Origin: Procambarus clarkii
Lineage: Eukaryota; Arthropoda; Malacostraca; Decapoda; Cambaridae
DNA length: 64,000 nucleotides
NCBI RefSeq assembly: GCF_040958095.1
Contig: NC_091195.1
Coordinates: forward strand, 19,733,679-19,797,678
Direction of reading: 5' to 3'
The stretch's first letter is position 1. Every line of letters begins with the position of its first letter. The translations under genes and the position numbers were made by a program. Below the pieces are notes generated by a model, which saw only the letters and a program-made list of their open reading frames with translations, made no database searches and had not been told where the DNA came from. Positions 20,880 through 33,178 of this stretch are shown piece after piece.

Positions 20880-21100
20880 CCAGGAAGAGTTGGACAAGAG
20901 GATCGAATCTCTAAAAAAAATACCTATGACAAACAGATGCGGGTGTAGTGGGGAGTGAAGTGGGGAATTAAACGGAGAGGGAAGACAGCAAGGAAGAGGA
21001 TGGCGTATAATGGATAGAAGTCTCAGGAAACTGAATTATCCACTAATGATGGCAGTGTTCCACCCAATATGGTGGAAAATCTGTACTTATTTTATTTATT
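20880..21100 (+). pseudogene. Decayed family U ORF, + strand
   Basis: Contains LDKRIESLKKIPMTNRCG, then after frame changes LNYPLMMAVFHPIWWKI. It is the same order as the family U ORF but in opposite orientation to the other copies and heavily diverged. Confidence 0.6.
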
Positions 21101-21159
21101 TACACATACACGAGTTCTTACATTCCTGTACTGCCACTAGCACGCATATCGCTTCGTGC

Positions 21160-21450
21160 TGACACCCTGATGCGCCTGTTCACCAAGCAGTAAATGGGTA
21201 CCTGGGAGTTATCAAATACGGGCTGCTTCCTGGGAATGTGTGCGTGTGAAAAATAGGATTAAGGATTTACCTGAATCGCAATACGTGCTAGTTGTTGTAC
21301 AGGATTGTAAGAACTCTTGCCCGAAACGCTGTGCGTATTAGTGGCTTTAGGTACTGTATGTACTAGCTCTATCTATAAATCCAACATTATGTTTGTAACT
21401 CATCTTCTATGTATGTACATTTTACCTGAATAAACATTTTGAATTTCGAT
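21160..21450 (+). mobile_element. SINE body fused to LINE family 2 3' end
   Basis: 'gcctgttcaccaagcagtaa' and 'tacgggctgcttcctggg' (SINE body) lead to 'gcccgaaacgctgtgcgta', 'ttagtggctttaggtactgt', 'actagctctatctataaatc' and 'acctgaataaacattttgaa', which is the tail of LINE family 2. Confidence 0.7.
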
Positions 21451-22223
21451 TTTTTTTTGTATATATTAATAAATAAATACAAATGTTTATGTTGGAAAAT
21501 TTTGAATTAAAGAAAACGATGTCATCCTCCATTTTTTTAAGAGAATGGCGGTGAAACAATTTCATAAGTTTAAAAATTCTTTAATATCTCATTTTGAATA
21601 GAATCTAATATTTTTAGATGAACTATTGCGAAAGTTCTATTAACGTATTAATATAAGATTCAAAAAAGAATTTGTGATATAATGACGCAAATTTCTTCAA
21701 GAAATTCGAACTTTACTAGAACTAAGTGAATTCACGACCCATAAAATTTGTAAACTGATACAATATAAATGTAATACTTTATACTATCAATAATTAATAT
21801 TTACATTCATTAGGAAAAATACAAAAAAACTTAATTTTCAATAAAATTATGAATATATTTGCATATTATTTTACAGTCTTAAGAAAATAAAGATTTATTT
21901 TATTTATATATTTGCTCAACCATAGTGCCTTACTTTCTGTTTGTCTGATTTACATGTGCTAAATAAAATATTTATTTTTGTAGTTAACTACTATTGTTTA
22001 ATAATATAAATTTCTTTAATAAATATTTGAGTGTATATGAGCATGATATGTAAAGTAGTACAGTAATACAAAACATTTAACTTTTCGGGGTACAACAGTC
22101 AACTTTTGTACGTTGGACTAACATTTTCAGGAGAATAGGTTGATCCACCAATAGACATGAAGGCGGATGTGACAAAAAATAAGAGCCTGGGAGTCATTAT
22201 ATAATATAATTGGTAATTGGAAA
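21451..22223. repeat. Parent-repeat segment, AT-rich
   Basis: Homologous in order to 17000-17700 and 40196-41160: 'gtaaactgatacaatataaa', 'tttgcatattattttacagt', 'tatttttgtagttaactact', then the single monomer 'gagcatgatatgtaaagtag' near 22037. No gene. Confidence 0.6.
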
Positions 22224-22274
22224 GGCGGGACCCTAGAGCTGAAGTTTGCTCCTGCAAGCACTGATCGGTAAGAA
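22224..22274 (+). mobile_element. Diverged GGCGGGACC short element
   Basis: 'ggcgggaccctagagctgaa' through 'tgcaagcactgatcggtaag'. Same relative position in the parent repeat as 15370. Confidence 0.6.
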
Positions 22275-22364
22275 CACTCACAGCCAAATACTTCCTTCCA
22301 GGGTACAATTTCTCAGTGGGTAATTATATAGGCTGTACTGTTTAATTGGGGAGGGATCCGGCAG

Positions 22365-22612
22365 TGCCCGGGTCTCCCTTCTCCTTCCCCACTCCCCCTC
22401 TCATCTAACGTTCCTTATTCCTTTCCCCCCTTTTCTTACCCCACTTCTTCTCTCCACGTCTTTCCCTCTCTCCCTATCTCATCCTATCCCACCCCTCACA
22501 CGCCTCCAAATTTCTCCGCATTCTCCCCCCTCTCACATCTCCTCTCTCTTCAAACATCACACATCTCCCTCTTCTTACTCTTTCTCTCTCTCTCTCCAGC
22601 TTTATCCCTAAT
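22365..22612 (+). repeat. Polypyrimidine tract
   Basis: C/T-rich on the + strand, a diverged copy of 15510-15792 within the same tandem unit. It shows that the 9-kb unit itself contains an older internal duplication. Confidence 0.8.
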
Positions 22613-23439
22613 AATATTATAAGGCCACATATCAGCATATCTTTATAATTCAGCCTGTCCTTCTAAGGTTTTCCAACGTCAAGAAACTGACGTACTAAAG
22701 TTCCTACTTCTAAACTACCAGAGGACCCAAAACAGAAAACGGGACAGTATATCAGTTTCGTGAGCCGCTATCATTTTCTAGTTCGACAATTTTCGCACTT
22801 AGGGAGACTATACATCAAAAAATGACGTGCTGTACAATTAATAAAATATACACTATTAAATAGTCCCCCTCCCCACTTCTGAAGGAAGGGGAGGATCGAG
22901 GAATGAGCCTGGAAGATGGGTGAGACTCTGTTATTTGTTACATGTTTTCGCCCTCTACGGCCAAAGTATGATAGATAAAGATTATTTTGTTCATTGTCCA
23001 AAGATCAGTGCACAATGTTGTCAAATATTATATGAATATTTTTTCTTTGCATTCTGGGAAGTCGGGCACCTGTGCCACTGGCAAAATCGCCGTGTGGGTG
23101 GATATGTTACCGTACCCTTCTGCTCCTTCTTGAATTCTTTCGAATCCATGGTTGGGAATTCGACCTCGACCCGACCTTGTTGGACACGCACCCAACAGGA
23201 TTCAGAGTATAAAGTTTGGTGTAGGTAGCCCCAAGCGCCTGGACACTCTAATTTATAGATAAAGATAATGCTGTGATTTAATGTTACATTTCCACGGTAA
23301 GTAAAGTTTTCATCTGAAGAGCAAGCCTAGTTAGTTTACTAATTTACTATGCACCCCCGTACCCCTCTCATGGGCTTTGGTGATCCCCCATACCCATCTC
23401 GTGGGCGGTGAGATGGGTATGGGGTATGAACCACCCAGT
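22613..23439. other. Parent-repeat remainder without recognised gene
   Basis: 'aaggttttccaacgtcaaga' and 'cagaggacccaaaacagaaa' repeat from 15820-15900 in diverged form. 'ctcatgggctttggtgatcc' near 23385 resembles the family R 3' UTR. ORFs here are short, lack motifs and duplicate exactly in unit 2. Confidence 0.45.
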
Positions 23440-23990
23440 GTCACACTGTCTAGTGGATGTTTTATGCTGCCCGTACTTATAATTCTCGGTTCTGAACATG
23501 TCATAGTTCTTTATACTCGCGCTTTATGGCCTTGGTATGTCAGTGACTGCTCTTCTGTCTTCCCTAATCTCCTGGAAATATTGCGGCGTTACAGCAGAGA
23601 TTGGAATGCCCATATCCAACTCGATTTCAGGCCAGTCCCTTGTGGTTTTAGCTGACTTGTCTGTGTCATCATGCTGGACAACACCTATATGAGATGGTAT
23701 CCATAGAAATGAGACTCTGAAACTCTTGTTCTGTGAATTATCAATGTTGTTTATAATGGACGTTACAACATTCCTAGTATCTATTTTGCATGTCGGGTTT
23801 TTACGACATTTCTGAATCACAGAAAATTACTCCTCCATTGTTCTTCAGTGCGTTAGTAGCAAGTTGTAGTGCAGCTAGTTCTGCATGTGTGGAGCTAAGC
23901 CAGTTATTCAGTCTCACACTTGTCGTCTGTGTACATATGTTGTACACAGACTCGTCTCACGGACCTTACACATGGAACTCAGTGAAGACA
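23440..23990 (-). pseudogene. RNase H pseudogene of a LINE S-like element
   Basis: Minus-strand pieces in order: ESVYNICTQTTSVRLNNWLS, THAELAALQLATNALKNNGG (Glu motif), VIFCDSE (Asp motif), then VSFLWIPSHIGVVQHDDTD and AKTTRDWPEIELDMGIPISA. After that come MFRTENYKYGQHKTSTRQ-type residues shared with 19176-19330. The order is RNase H followed by the linker to the Cys/His end. Frame changes and no RT. Confidence 0.75.
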
Positions 23991-24475
23991 AGACACACAT
24001 AAAATTTGTAAACTAATGTAAAAAAAAATATAACAAATTATTTCAACAATTATTAATATTAATATATATAAAAAATAATATAACAATTATTAATTTCTGT
24101 CCAAAATTTATAAAATATAGCATATTATTTTGCAGCCTTAAGGAAATAAAAATTAATTATATTTAAAAGTTTGCTGAATAACATATTTATTTAACTCCAT
24201 AAGTAGTCCGTATAAAGGATGTCAATTATTTTTGTAGTTTAATTACTACTAACATTCGTTAAAATAGTACGTAACATGTAGGGTTATGGATGAGTATGTT
24301 ATGTAAAGTAGTCCAGTAGTATAAAACGTGAACATTTCGGGATACAACAGTCTACTTTTATACGTTGGACTAACATTTTCTGGAGAATAGGTTGATCAAC
24401 CAATAGACATGAAGGCGGATGTAACAAAAAATAAGAGCCTGGGAGTCATTGTATAATATAATTGGTAATTGGAAA

Positions 24476-24526
24476 GGCGGGACCCTGGAGCTGAAGTTCG
24501 CTCCTGCAAGCACTGATCGGTAAGAA
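24476..24526 (+). mobile_element. Diverged GGCGGGACC short element
   Basis: Unit 2 counterpart of 15370-15420, with 'ggaccctggag'-type sequence and a CGGTAAGA end. Confidence 0.6.
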
Positions 24527-24615
24527 CACTCACAGCCAAATACTTCCTTCCAGGGTACAATTTCTCAGTGGGTAATTATATAGGCTGTACTGTTTAATAG
24601 TGGAGGGATCCGGCA

Positions 24616-24900
24616 GTGCCCGGGTCTCTCTCTCTCCGTACCCTCTCATCTGGCATTCCTTATTCACCTCTCCCTCCTCTCTTTCCCGTCTCCTCTCCTC
24701 GTCTTTCCCTCTCTCGCAATCTCCTATCCCACCCCTCTCACACCTGCAAATTTCTCCCCACTCTTCCCCCTCTCACAACTCTTATTTTTTCCCTCCCTTC
24801 TCCATCCTCTTTCCCAATCTCCCTCACTCTCACATCTTTCCCTTTCTCCTCCTCTCTTCTCAAACATCACACTTCTCTCTCTCTTCTGCTTTATCCCTAA
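24616..24900 (+). repeat. Polypyrimidine tract
   Basis: Near-identical to 15510-15792, with a short T-run insertion ('cttattttttccctccc'). Confidence 0.85.
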
Positions 24901-25406
24901 TAATATAATATGACCAGTTCAGCCCGTCCTCCTTAAGGTTTCCCAACGTCCATAAACTGCTGTACTAAAGTTCCTGCTCCTAAACTACCAGAGGACCCAA
25001 AACAGAAAACGGATCAGTATCTAAATTTCGCGAGCCTCTACAATTTTCTAGTACGACAATTTTTGGACTTAAGAAGCCTATACGTAAATATATGATGTTC
25101 TATAAGGAGGATGGGTTGTATAATTAATTAAAAATACACAATTAAATAGTCCGCCCTCTTCCTGACGGAGGAGAGGGGGGAGGGGGGGGGGGAGAGAGGA
25201 AAGAGCCTGGAAGATGGGTGAGGCACTGTTATTAGTTACATATTTTTGCCCTCTACAGCCAAAGTATAAGTAAAGAAAATTGTATTAATTTTCCAAAGAT
25301 CAGTGCACAATGTTATTCTGTGGGCGGTGGCGGAAAAGGTTACGGAGGAAATTGATATACATTGTGAGTATATATACAAAAAATCTTATCTTACTGTAAT
25401 AACTGT

Positions 25407-25588
25407 GACAATCCTTAACTGTAGCCTCTGTTCACCCAGCAGTGAATGGGGTACAAGGTTCTTAAATGATTTGGCGGGTCATATTCCAGAGAAAATTAGG
25501 ATTAAGAACCTGCCCGAAACGCTATGCGTGCTAGTGGCATTACAAAAATGTAAAAACTCTTTGTATATAAATATATAAAAAAATCTAT
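25407..25588 (+). mobile_element. Headless SINE, unit 2 copy
   Basis: Same as 16290-16470, ending in 'tatataaatatataaaaa'. Confidence 0.8.
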
Positions 25589-25594
25589 TTTTGT

Positions 25595-25884
25595 AAACCA
25601 TTTTTCCTGAGCTTCTCCGTCAATATTTTCCACCACACGGGGTTGAACACTGCCATCATTAGTGGATAGTTTATTGGCCTGAGACTCTTCCATCAGTGAT
25701 ACGCCATCCTCTTCCTTACTTTCTTCCCCTCCGTATCATTCCCCACTACACACCCCACTACACCCCATCTGTTTGCCATAGCTAATTCTTTTAGAGCTTC
25801 AATCCTCCTGTCGACCTTCTTGACATATCCCAAAAGCTGTGTATCGACCGCAGAATCAGTAGCTTTGCAGAAATGTATAAACAC
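25595..25884 (-). CDS. Unidentified repeated ORF (family U), unit 2 copy
   Basis: Same as 16478-16767 with few substitutions, but the change at 25694-25700 ('catcagtgatacg' for 'catccgcgatact') breaks the frame between KKVRKRMAYH and the NYPLMMAVFNPVWWK block. The copy is thus in two frames. Confidence 0.4.
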
Positions 25885-25922
25885 AAATATTATGTATGCT
25901 CAGAACTCAACGTACCTTCTTG

Positions 25923-25923
<1 letters not shown>

Positions 25924-25977
<54 letters not shown>

Positions 25978-26000
25978 ATACATAAATAAATAAATAAATT
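25924..26000. repeat. (AAAT)n microsatellite
   Basis: One or more units longer than its counterpart at 16805, as expected of a mutable microsatellite in a recent duplicate. Confidence 0.95.
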
Positions 26001-26214
26001 TATTTTTATAAGTTTTGAAGTTAAGAAAGTTATTATTCATTTTAATTAAAGAGTATAGAGGTGAGACTATTTCATAAAAATACAAATATTGTAATATCAC
26101 AATTTAAATTAAATCTAAAAACTTTAAATGAAATATTGGGAAAGTTCTGGTAATGTATAAATATTTGAGTCTCAAATACGACGTAAACCCTATGATATAA
26201 TATATATTTTTTTC

Positions 26215-26592
26215 TTTTATTAACATGCTTAAGTATACACAGCAATGTGATGCTACCCTATTCTATATGAAAGATTAAACAGTGTAGATCAAAAACTAGC
26301 TATAAGTTCATATAATATTGCCATCTCCCAGGATAGTTTGTCCAGCCAGTTAGTCATACATGGAATCAGCGGAGAAAATACCAGCCTCAATAAATAAACT
26401 CTTTACTAAAGATCAGGAGAGAACGTGAAATGTAAGGCTGATCTATTAGCCTCCACTAGGAAAATCTGGGTACAGCACAAGATCTTCCAATATTCCTGAG
26501 TGTATAAAGTAATTACAGAGCTCAAAGTAACTCATACCATTTGGTCAGATTATGATGACACAAATTTCCTACAGACATTTGGATTGTACTGG
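26215..26592 (-). pseudogene. LINE family S 3' end, unit 2 copy
   Basis: Duplicate of 17095-17475 with scattered substitutions. Confidence 0.65.
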
Positions 26593-26872
26593 AGCTGAGT
26601 GGAAACAAGACAATTGGAAAATTTACTAACAGTTACTAATAATAGTTAATGTTAATATTCGTATAGAAAAATATAAAAATAAGTATTTTAAAAATTTAAA
26701 AAAAATTTGCATACTTATTTCCAGAATTAAAAAAAAGTAAAATCAATTTTAATAATTTATATGTGCTGAACCACCTTTCAATGTTTAATGATGGTTTCTG
26801 CAATGCAGATTATATATTTATTTTTGTAGTTTAATTACTACTAATTATGTTCAAAAGCTAATTAAGTATATA

Positions 26873-27115
26873 TATCATATCTTGAGATGATTTCGGGGCT
26901 TTAGTGTCCCCGCGGCCCGGTCCTAGACCAGGCCTCCACCCCCAGGAAGCAGCCCGTGACAGCTGACTTAACTCCCAGGTACCTATTTACTGCTAGGTAA
27001 CAGGGGCATTCAGGGTGAAAGAAACTTTGCCCATTTGTTTCTGCCTCGTGCGGGAATCGAACCCGCGCCACAGAATTACGAGTCCTGTGCGCTATCCACC
27101 AAGCTACGAGGCCCC
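26873..27115 (-). mobile_element. tRNA-derived SINE, unit 2 copy
   Basis: Duplicate of 17758-17995, including 'gcgggttcgattcccgc' T-arm sequence in minus sense. Confidence 0.85.
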
Positions 27116-27213
27116 TACAACCACACGTCTGTATAAATAAACATTCCATTCACCTGCACTGTATGGGTCTAAACCACGCACCCCACACATGAGGCTTATT
27201 AAGTACATTGGAT

Positions 27214-27710
27214 TTTGGATGAGCGAGCCATGTAGACGTGGAGCATGCCATGTAGACGTGGAGCATGCCATGTAGACGTGGAGCATGCCATGTAGACGTG
27301 GAGCATGCCATGTAGACGTGGAGCATGTCATGTAGACGTGGAGCATGCCATGTAGACGTGGAGCATGCCATGTAGACGTGGAGCATGCCATGTAGACGTG
27401 GAGCATGCCATGTAGACGTGCAGCATGCCATGTAGACGTGGAGCATGCCATGTAGACGTGGAGCATGCCATGTAGACGTGGAGCATGCCATGTAGACGTG
27501 GAGCATGCCATGTAGACGTGGAGCATGCCATGTAGACGTGGAGCATACCATGTAGACGTGGAGCATGCCATGTAGACGTGGAGCATACCATGTAGACGTG
27601 GAGCATACCATGTAGACGTGGAGCATGCCATGTAGACGTGGAGCATGCCATGTAGACGTGGAGTATACCATGTAGACGTGGAGCATACCATGTAGACGTG
27701 GAGCATACAA
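27214..27710. repeat. 20-bp minisatellite M20, array A unit 2 (about 24 copies)
   Basis: Same consensus as 18110-18683 but more homogeneous: most units are 'gagcatgccatgtagacgtg', with few 'gcatgtc' and no 'gtagacatg' units. A 'gagcgagcc' variant marks the left edge. Confidence 0.97.
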
Positions 27711-27713
27711 TGA

Positions 27714-28065
27714 AGACGGGGGTCTAACGGCTGAGAGGACAGCGCTCCGGGTTCGAAGTCCTAAGGTCCGGGTTCGATCCCCGGTGGAGGCAGAAACAAA
27801 TGTGCAATTTCTTTCACCCTAAAACCAAATGCGCAGTTTCTTTCCGCCCCAGCCGAGCGGACAGCACGCTGGGCACGTGATCCTGTGGTCCCGGGCGCCG
27901 GCGAGAAACGATGGGCAGAGTTTCTTTCACCCTGATGGCCCTGTTACCTAACACTAAATAGGTACCTGGGAGTTAGTCAGCTGTCACGGGCTGCTTCCTG
28001 AGGGTAGAAGTCTGGTCGCGGGGACACTAAAAAGCTCCGAAATCAACTGAAGATAACCTAATGCA
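27714..28065 (+). mobile_element. Two adjacent SINEs, unit 2 copies
   Basis: Duplicates of 18688-18821 and 18822-19045. In the second, a short deletion removes part of the B-box arm ('gtggtcccgggcgccggcg'). Confidence 0.75.
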
Positions 28066-28797
28066 ACTGTTCACCTAGCAGTAGATAAGTACCTGGGAGT
28101 TAGACAGCTGCGACGGGTTGCTTCATGGCGATGTGTGTGTGTGTGAAAATTAGGATTAAGGTCTTGCCTGAAACGCTTTGCGTGCTTGTGGCTTGTGGCA
28201 TTCCAATCTCTGCTGTGAAAACCGCAATATTTCATGAAATTAGGTAAGACAAAGGAGCAGTTACTGGCACACGAAGGCCAGAAAGCACGAGTATAAAGAC
28301 CTATGACATCTTTAGAACCGAGAATTATATATACTGGCAGCATAAAACATCCACTAGACAGCGTGACAATGTAATTGCCAGTAATTACCCTTGTAATTAG
28401 GCTGGGATATCGATATCAATGGCAGGTGGCTGCAGGTAATGAATCCCCAATGGTGAACATTCCAATTGTAAACTATGTTAACAAGAGCTGGGACATACTC
28501 TCCAACACTATATATGTCATTGCCCTGTTACAAGTGACTTTATAGCAAATGGTATGAGGTACTTTGAGCTCTGTAATACCTTCATATACTCAGGAATATT
28601 GGAAGATAGTCATGTGCTGTACCCAACGTGTGCTAGTGGAGACTAATGTATCAGTCTTACAGTTCGTGTTCCTGATTCCATGTATGACTGGCCGTCCTGT
28701 GAGGTGGGGATGTTGGATTAGCTTGTAGCTTGTTTATTTATCTGCACTGAGCCATCTTCCTTATAGAATGTGGTAGCAGCACATTGCTGTCAATTCC
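28066..28797 (+). pseudogene. SINE tail plus LINE family S C-terminus, unit 2 copy
   Basis: Duplicate of 19046-19775: (GT)n, 'gtcttgcctgaaacgctttg', RNase H linker and the ELCNTFIYSGILEDSHVLYP-type C-terminus with stop near 28645. Confidence 0.7.
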
Positions 28798-28824
28798 TAA
28801 GCTTGTTAATAATAAAACAAAAAC

Positions 28825-29012
28825 TACCTCCCATCTATTTGCCAAAGCTAATTTTTTTGGAGCTTTGATCCTCTTGTCCAACTTTTCTGGGGCATTTCAA
28901 GATCTGTGTACCGACCGCAGAATCAGTGGATAAGCAAGAATGTAATAACATAAATAATATGTATTCTCAGAACCCAACGTACCTTCTTGGATAAATACAT
29001 AAATACATAAAT
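28825..29012 (+). mobile_element. Family U repeat 3' fragment, unit 2 copy
   Basis: Duplicate of 19804-19990 with the same (AAATAC)n tail. Confidence 0.7.
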
Positions 29013-29029
29013 ACAGGCCTGACCAAAAC

Positions 29030-29582
29030 ATCACCAAAAAAACTCTCACACCTCAACAAAGCCTATCTACACCAGACAGTAGCTGAAGGTTCGCCCTCTG
29101 CAATATGGTATCTTCAGGCAACCAAATTAGAAAGGTTAAGATCTCAAAAGGAATCCACAGGGAAATAGCAGTTAGGTTATATAGACTACGTGTAGGTTAC
29201 AGATGGAACTGGGAGATTGGTGAGTCCCGACAGAGAGAGTGCATCTTCTGCCAAACTGTCACAGAAAAGCCACTACACTATCTCCTGGAATGTGAAGCAA
29301 CCAACGATCTTAGAAGAGCTATAAGAGTCCCCCAAATCTTGCAGTAACCACCCTGAAGCCATCAACACTGCCACTCTTCTGGTCAAAAAAGGTGTTCAGC
29401 AGCTGGAGACCCCTCATAAAGACTGTCAAGCAGTATCCTTCCCCACGATAGCAGCCTGACGATTAAATGCAACCTCAGAACACTGAAAAGATTTACTGAA
29501 CAAAAATTTTTACCACTTACGGGCTATTCATGCCCGTGCCACCTCTTGGGTGGCTTAATCTTTATCAATCATCAATCAATCA
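29030..29582 (+). pseudogene. LINE family T C-terminus, unit 2 copy
   Basis: Duplicate of 20005-20560; 29105-29347 encodes the same CxxC...HxxxxC block with S to P and L to I changes. Confidence 0.7.
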
Positions 29583-29899
29583 CTCTTCTCTTTTACTATT
29601 TTTGATGACAAATTGATACATAAATTATTTATTTTTGTAGTAAAATTATTATTAACTATTTCTAATATTTCAAAGTTCTATGTAACATTCAGAGTTTTGG
29701 ATCAGCATTCCATGTAAAGTAATACAAAGCGGAAACTTTTCGGGGTACAACAGTCTACTTTTGTACGTTCGACTAACATTTTCAGGAGAATTACACAGTT
29801 CTAAGTTTCTGTGTAATTCTTACACAGAGTAAGTTTGACTCTGGGGATATCAAAGATATATTTATTTCTGGTGTGGTGATTATGGGTTCTATTACATGT

Positions 29900-30475
29900 G
29901 TCCAGGAAGAGTTGGACAAGAGGATCGAATCTCTAAAAAAAATACCTATGACAAACAGATGCGGGTGTAGTGGGGAGTGAAGTGGGGAATTAAACGGAGA
30001 GGGAAGACAGCAAGGAAGAGGATGGCGTATAATGGATAGAAGTCTCAGGAAACTGAATTATCCACTAATGATGGCAGTGTTCCACCCAATATGGTGGAAA
30101 ATCTGTACTTATTTTATTTATTTACACATACACGAGTTCTTACATTCCTGTACTGCCACTAGCACGCATATCGCTTCGCGCTGACACCCTGATGCGCCTG
30201 TTCACCAAGCAGTAAATAGGTACCTGGGAGTTATCAAATACGGGCTGCTTCCTGGGAATGTATGCGTGTGAAAAATAGGATTAAGGATTTACCTGAATCG
30301 CAATACGTGCTAGTTGTTGTACAGGATTGTAAGAACTCTTGCCCGAAACGCTGTGCGTATTAGTGGCTTTAGGTACTGTATGTACTAGCTCTATCTATAA
30401 ATCCAACATTATGTTTGTAACTCATCTTCTATGTATGTACATTTTACCTGAATAAACATTTTGAATTTCGATTTT
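29900..30475 (+). mobile_element. Decayed family U ORF, SINE body and LINE family 2 tail, unit 2 copy
   Basis: Duplicates of 20880-21100 and 21160-21450 in the same order. The intervening and following sequence to 31244 is the AT-rich parent repeat with no gene. Confidence 0.65.
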
Positions 30476-31244
30476 TTTTGTATATATTAATAAATAAATA
30501 CAAATGTTTATGTTGGAAAATTTTGAATTAAAGAAAACGATGTCATCCTCCATTTTTTTAAGAGAATGGCGGTGAAACAATTTCATAAGTTTAAAAATTC
30601 TTTAATATCTCATTTTGAATAGAATCTAATATTTTTAGATGAACTATTGCGAAAGTTCTATTAACGTATTAATATAAGATTCAAAAAAGAATTTGTGATA
30701 TAATGACGCAAATTTCTTCAAGAAATTCGAACTTTACTAGAACTAAGTGAATGCACGACCCATAAAATTTGTAAACTGATACAATATAAATGTAATACTT
30801 TATACTATCAATAATTAATATTTACATTCATTAGGAAAAATACAAAAAGACTTAATTTTCAATAAAAGTATGAATATATTTGCATATTATTTTACAGTCT
30901 TAAGAAAATAAAGATTTATTTTATTTATATATTTGCTCAACCATAGTGCCTTACTTTCTATTCCTCTGATTTACATGTGCTAAATAAAATATTTATTTTT
31001 GTAGTTAACTACTATTGTTTAATAATATAAATTTCTTTAATAAATATTTGAGTGTATATGAGCATGATATGTAAAGTAGTACAGTAATACAAAACATTTA
31101 ACTTTTCGGGGTACAACAGTCAACTTTTGTACGTTGGACTAACATTTTCAGGAGAATAGGTTGATCCACCAATAGACATGAAGGCGGATGTGACAAAAAA
31201 TAAGAGCCTGGGAGTCATTATATAATATAATTGGTAATTGGAAA

Positions 31245-31295
31245 GGCGGGACCCTAGAGCTGAAGTTTGCTCCTGCAAGCACTGATCGGTAAGAA
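31245..31295 (+). mobile_element. Diverged GGCGGGACC short element
   Basis: Unit 2 counterpart of 22224-22274. Confidence 0.6.
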
Positions 31296-31387
31296 CACTC
31301 ACAGCCAAATACTTCCTTCCAGGGTACAATTTCTCAGTGGGTAATTATATAGGCTGTACTGTTTAATTGGGGAGGGATCCGGCAGTG

Positions 31388-31632
31388 CCCGGGTCTCCCT
31401 TCTCCTTCCCCACTCCCCCTCTCATCTAACGTTCCTTATTCCTTTCCCCCCTTTTCTTACCCCACTTCTTCTCTCCACGTCTTTCCCTCTCTCCCTATCT
31501 CATCCTATCCCACCCCTCACACGCCTCCAAATTTCTCCGCATTCTCCCCCCTCTCACATCTCCTCTCTCTTCAAACATCACACATCTCCCTCTTCTTACT
31601 CTTTCTCTCTCTCTCTCCAGCTTTATCCCTAA
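31388..31632 (+). repeat. Polypyrimidine tract
   Basis: Unit 2 counterpart of 22365-22612. Confidence 0.8.
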
Positions 31633-32459
31633 TAATATTATAAGGCCACATATCAGCATATCTTTATAATTCAGCCTGTCCTTCTAAGGTTTTCCAACGT
31701 CAAGAAACTGACGTACTAAAGTTCCTACTTCTAAACTACCAGAGGACCCAAAACAGAAAACGGGACAGTATATCAGTTTCGTGAGCCGCTATCATTTTCT
31801 AGTTCGACAATTTTCGCACTTAGGGAGACTATACATCAAAAAATGACGTGCTGTACAATTAATAAAATATACACTATTAAATAGTCCCCCTCCCCACTTC
31901 TGAAGGAAGGGGAGGATCGAGGAATGAGCCTGGAAGATGGGTGAGACTCTGTTATTTGTTACATGTTTTCGCCCTCTACGGCCAAAGTATGATAGATAAA
32001 GATTATTTTGTTCATTGTCCAAAGATCAGTGCACAATGTTGTCAAATATTATATGAATATTTTTTCTTTGCATTCTGGGAAGTGGGCACCTGTGCCACTG
32101 GCAAAATCGCCGTGTGGGTGGATATGTTACCGTACCCTTCTGCTCCTTCTTGAATTCTTTCGAATCCATGGTTGGGAATTCGACCTCGACCCGACCTTGT
32201 TGGACACGCACCCAACAGGATTCAGAGTATAAAGTTTGGTGTAGGTAGCCCCAAGCGCCTGGACACTCTAATTTATAGATAAAGATAATGCTGTGATTTA
32301 ATGTTACATTTCCACGGTAAGTAAAGTTTTCATCTGAAGAGCAAGCCTAGTTAGTTTACTAATTTACTATGCACCCCCGTACCCCTCTCATGGGCTTTGG
32401 TGATCCCCCATACCCATCTCGTGGGCGGTGAGATGGGTATGGGGTATGAACCACCCAGT

Positions 32460-33010
32460 GTCACACTGTCTAGTGGATGTTTTATGCTGCCCGTACTTAT
32501 AATTCTCGGTTCTGAACATGTCATAGTTCTTTATACTCGCGCTTTATGGCCTTGGTATGTCAGTGACTGCTCTTCTGTCTTCCCTAATCTCCTGGAAATA
32601 TTGCGGCGTTACAGCAGAGATTGGAATGCCCATATCCAACTCGATTTCAGGCCAGTCCCATGCGGTTTTAGCTGACTTGTCTGTGTCATCATGCTGGACA
32701 ACACCTATATGAGATGGTATCCATAGAAATGAGACTCTGAAACTCTTGTTCTGTGAATTATCAATGTTGTTTATAATGGACGTTACAACATTCCTAGTAT
32801 CTATTTTGCATGTCGGGTTTTTACGACATTTCTGAATCACAGAAAATTACTCCTCCATTGTTCTTCAGTGCGTTAGTAGCAAGTTGTAGTGCAGCTAGTT
32901 CTGCATGTGTGGAGCTAAGCCAGTTATTCAGTCTCACACTTGTCGTCTGTGTACATATGTTGTACACAGACTCGTCTCACGGACCTTACACATGGAACTC
33001 AGTGAAGACA
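32460..33010 (-). pseudogene. RNase H pseudogene, unit 2 copy
   Basis: Duplicate of 23440-23990 with the same RNase H motifs; differs by a few residues (AKTAWDWPEI for AKTTRDWPEI). Confidence 0.75.
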
Positions 33011-33178
33011 AGACACACATAAAATTTGTAAACTAATGTAAAAAAAAATATAACAAATTATTTCAACAATTATTAATATTAATATATATAAAAATAATAT
33101 AACAATTATTAATTTCTGTCCAAAATTTATAAAATATAGCATATTATTTTGCAGCCTTAAGGAAATAAAAATTAATTA

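Larger units (their letters stand above)
15066..24160. repeat. Array A, tandem unit 1 (about 9.1 kb)
   Basis: Colinear and nearly identical with 24161-33178. The offset between matching points is about 9,106-9,117 bp at the left end and about 9,020 bp after the minisatellite; the difference is explained mostly by minisatellite copy number. Contents in order: short GGCGGGACC element, pyrimidine tract, SINE tail, unknown ORF, (AAAT)n, LINE S 3' end (minus), SINE, 20-bp minisatellite, three SINE pieces, LINE S 3' end (plus), LINE T 3' end, a second and third copy of an older sub-repeat, and an RNase H pseudogene. The PLE fragment abuts its left edge. Confidence 0.9.
24161..33178. repeat. Array A, tandem unit 2 (about 9.0 kb)
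   Basis: Same order of components as unit 1, with only scattered substitutions and short indels visible, for example a (AAAT)n length change and a shorter minisatellite. The duplication is therefore recent relative to the insertions it contains, since no insertion is private to one unit in the parts compared. Confidence 0.9.
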
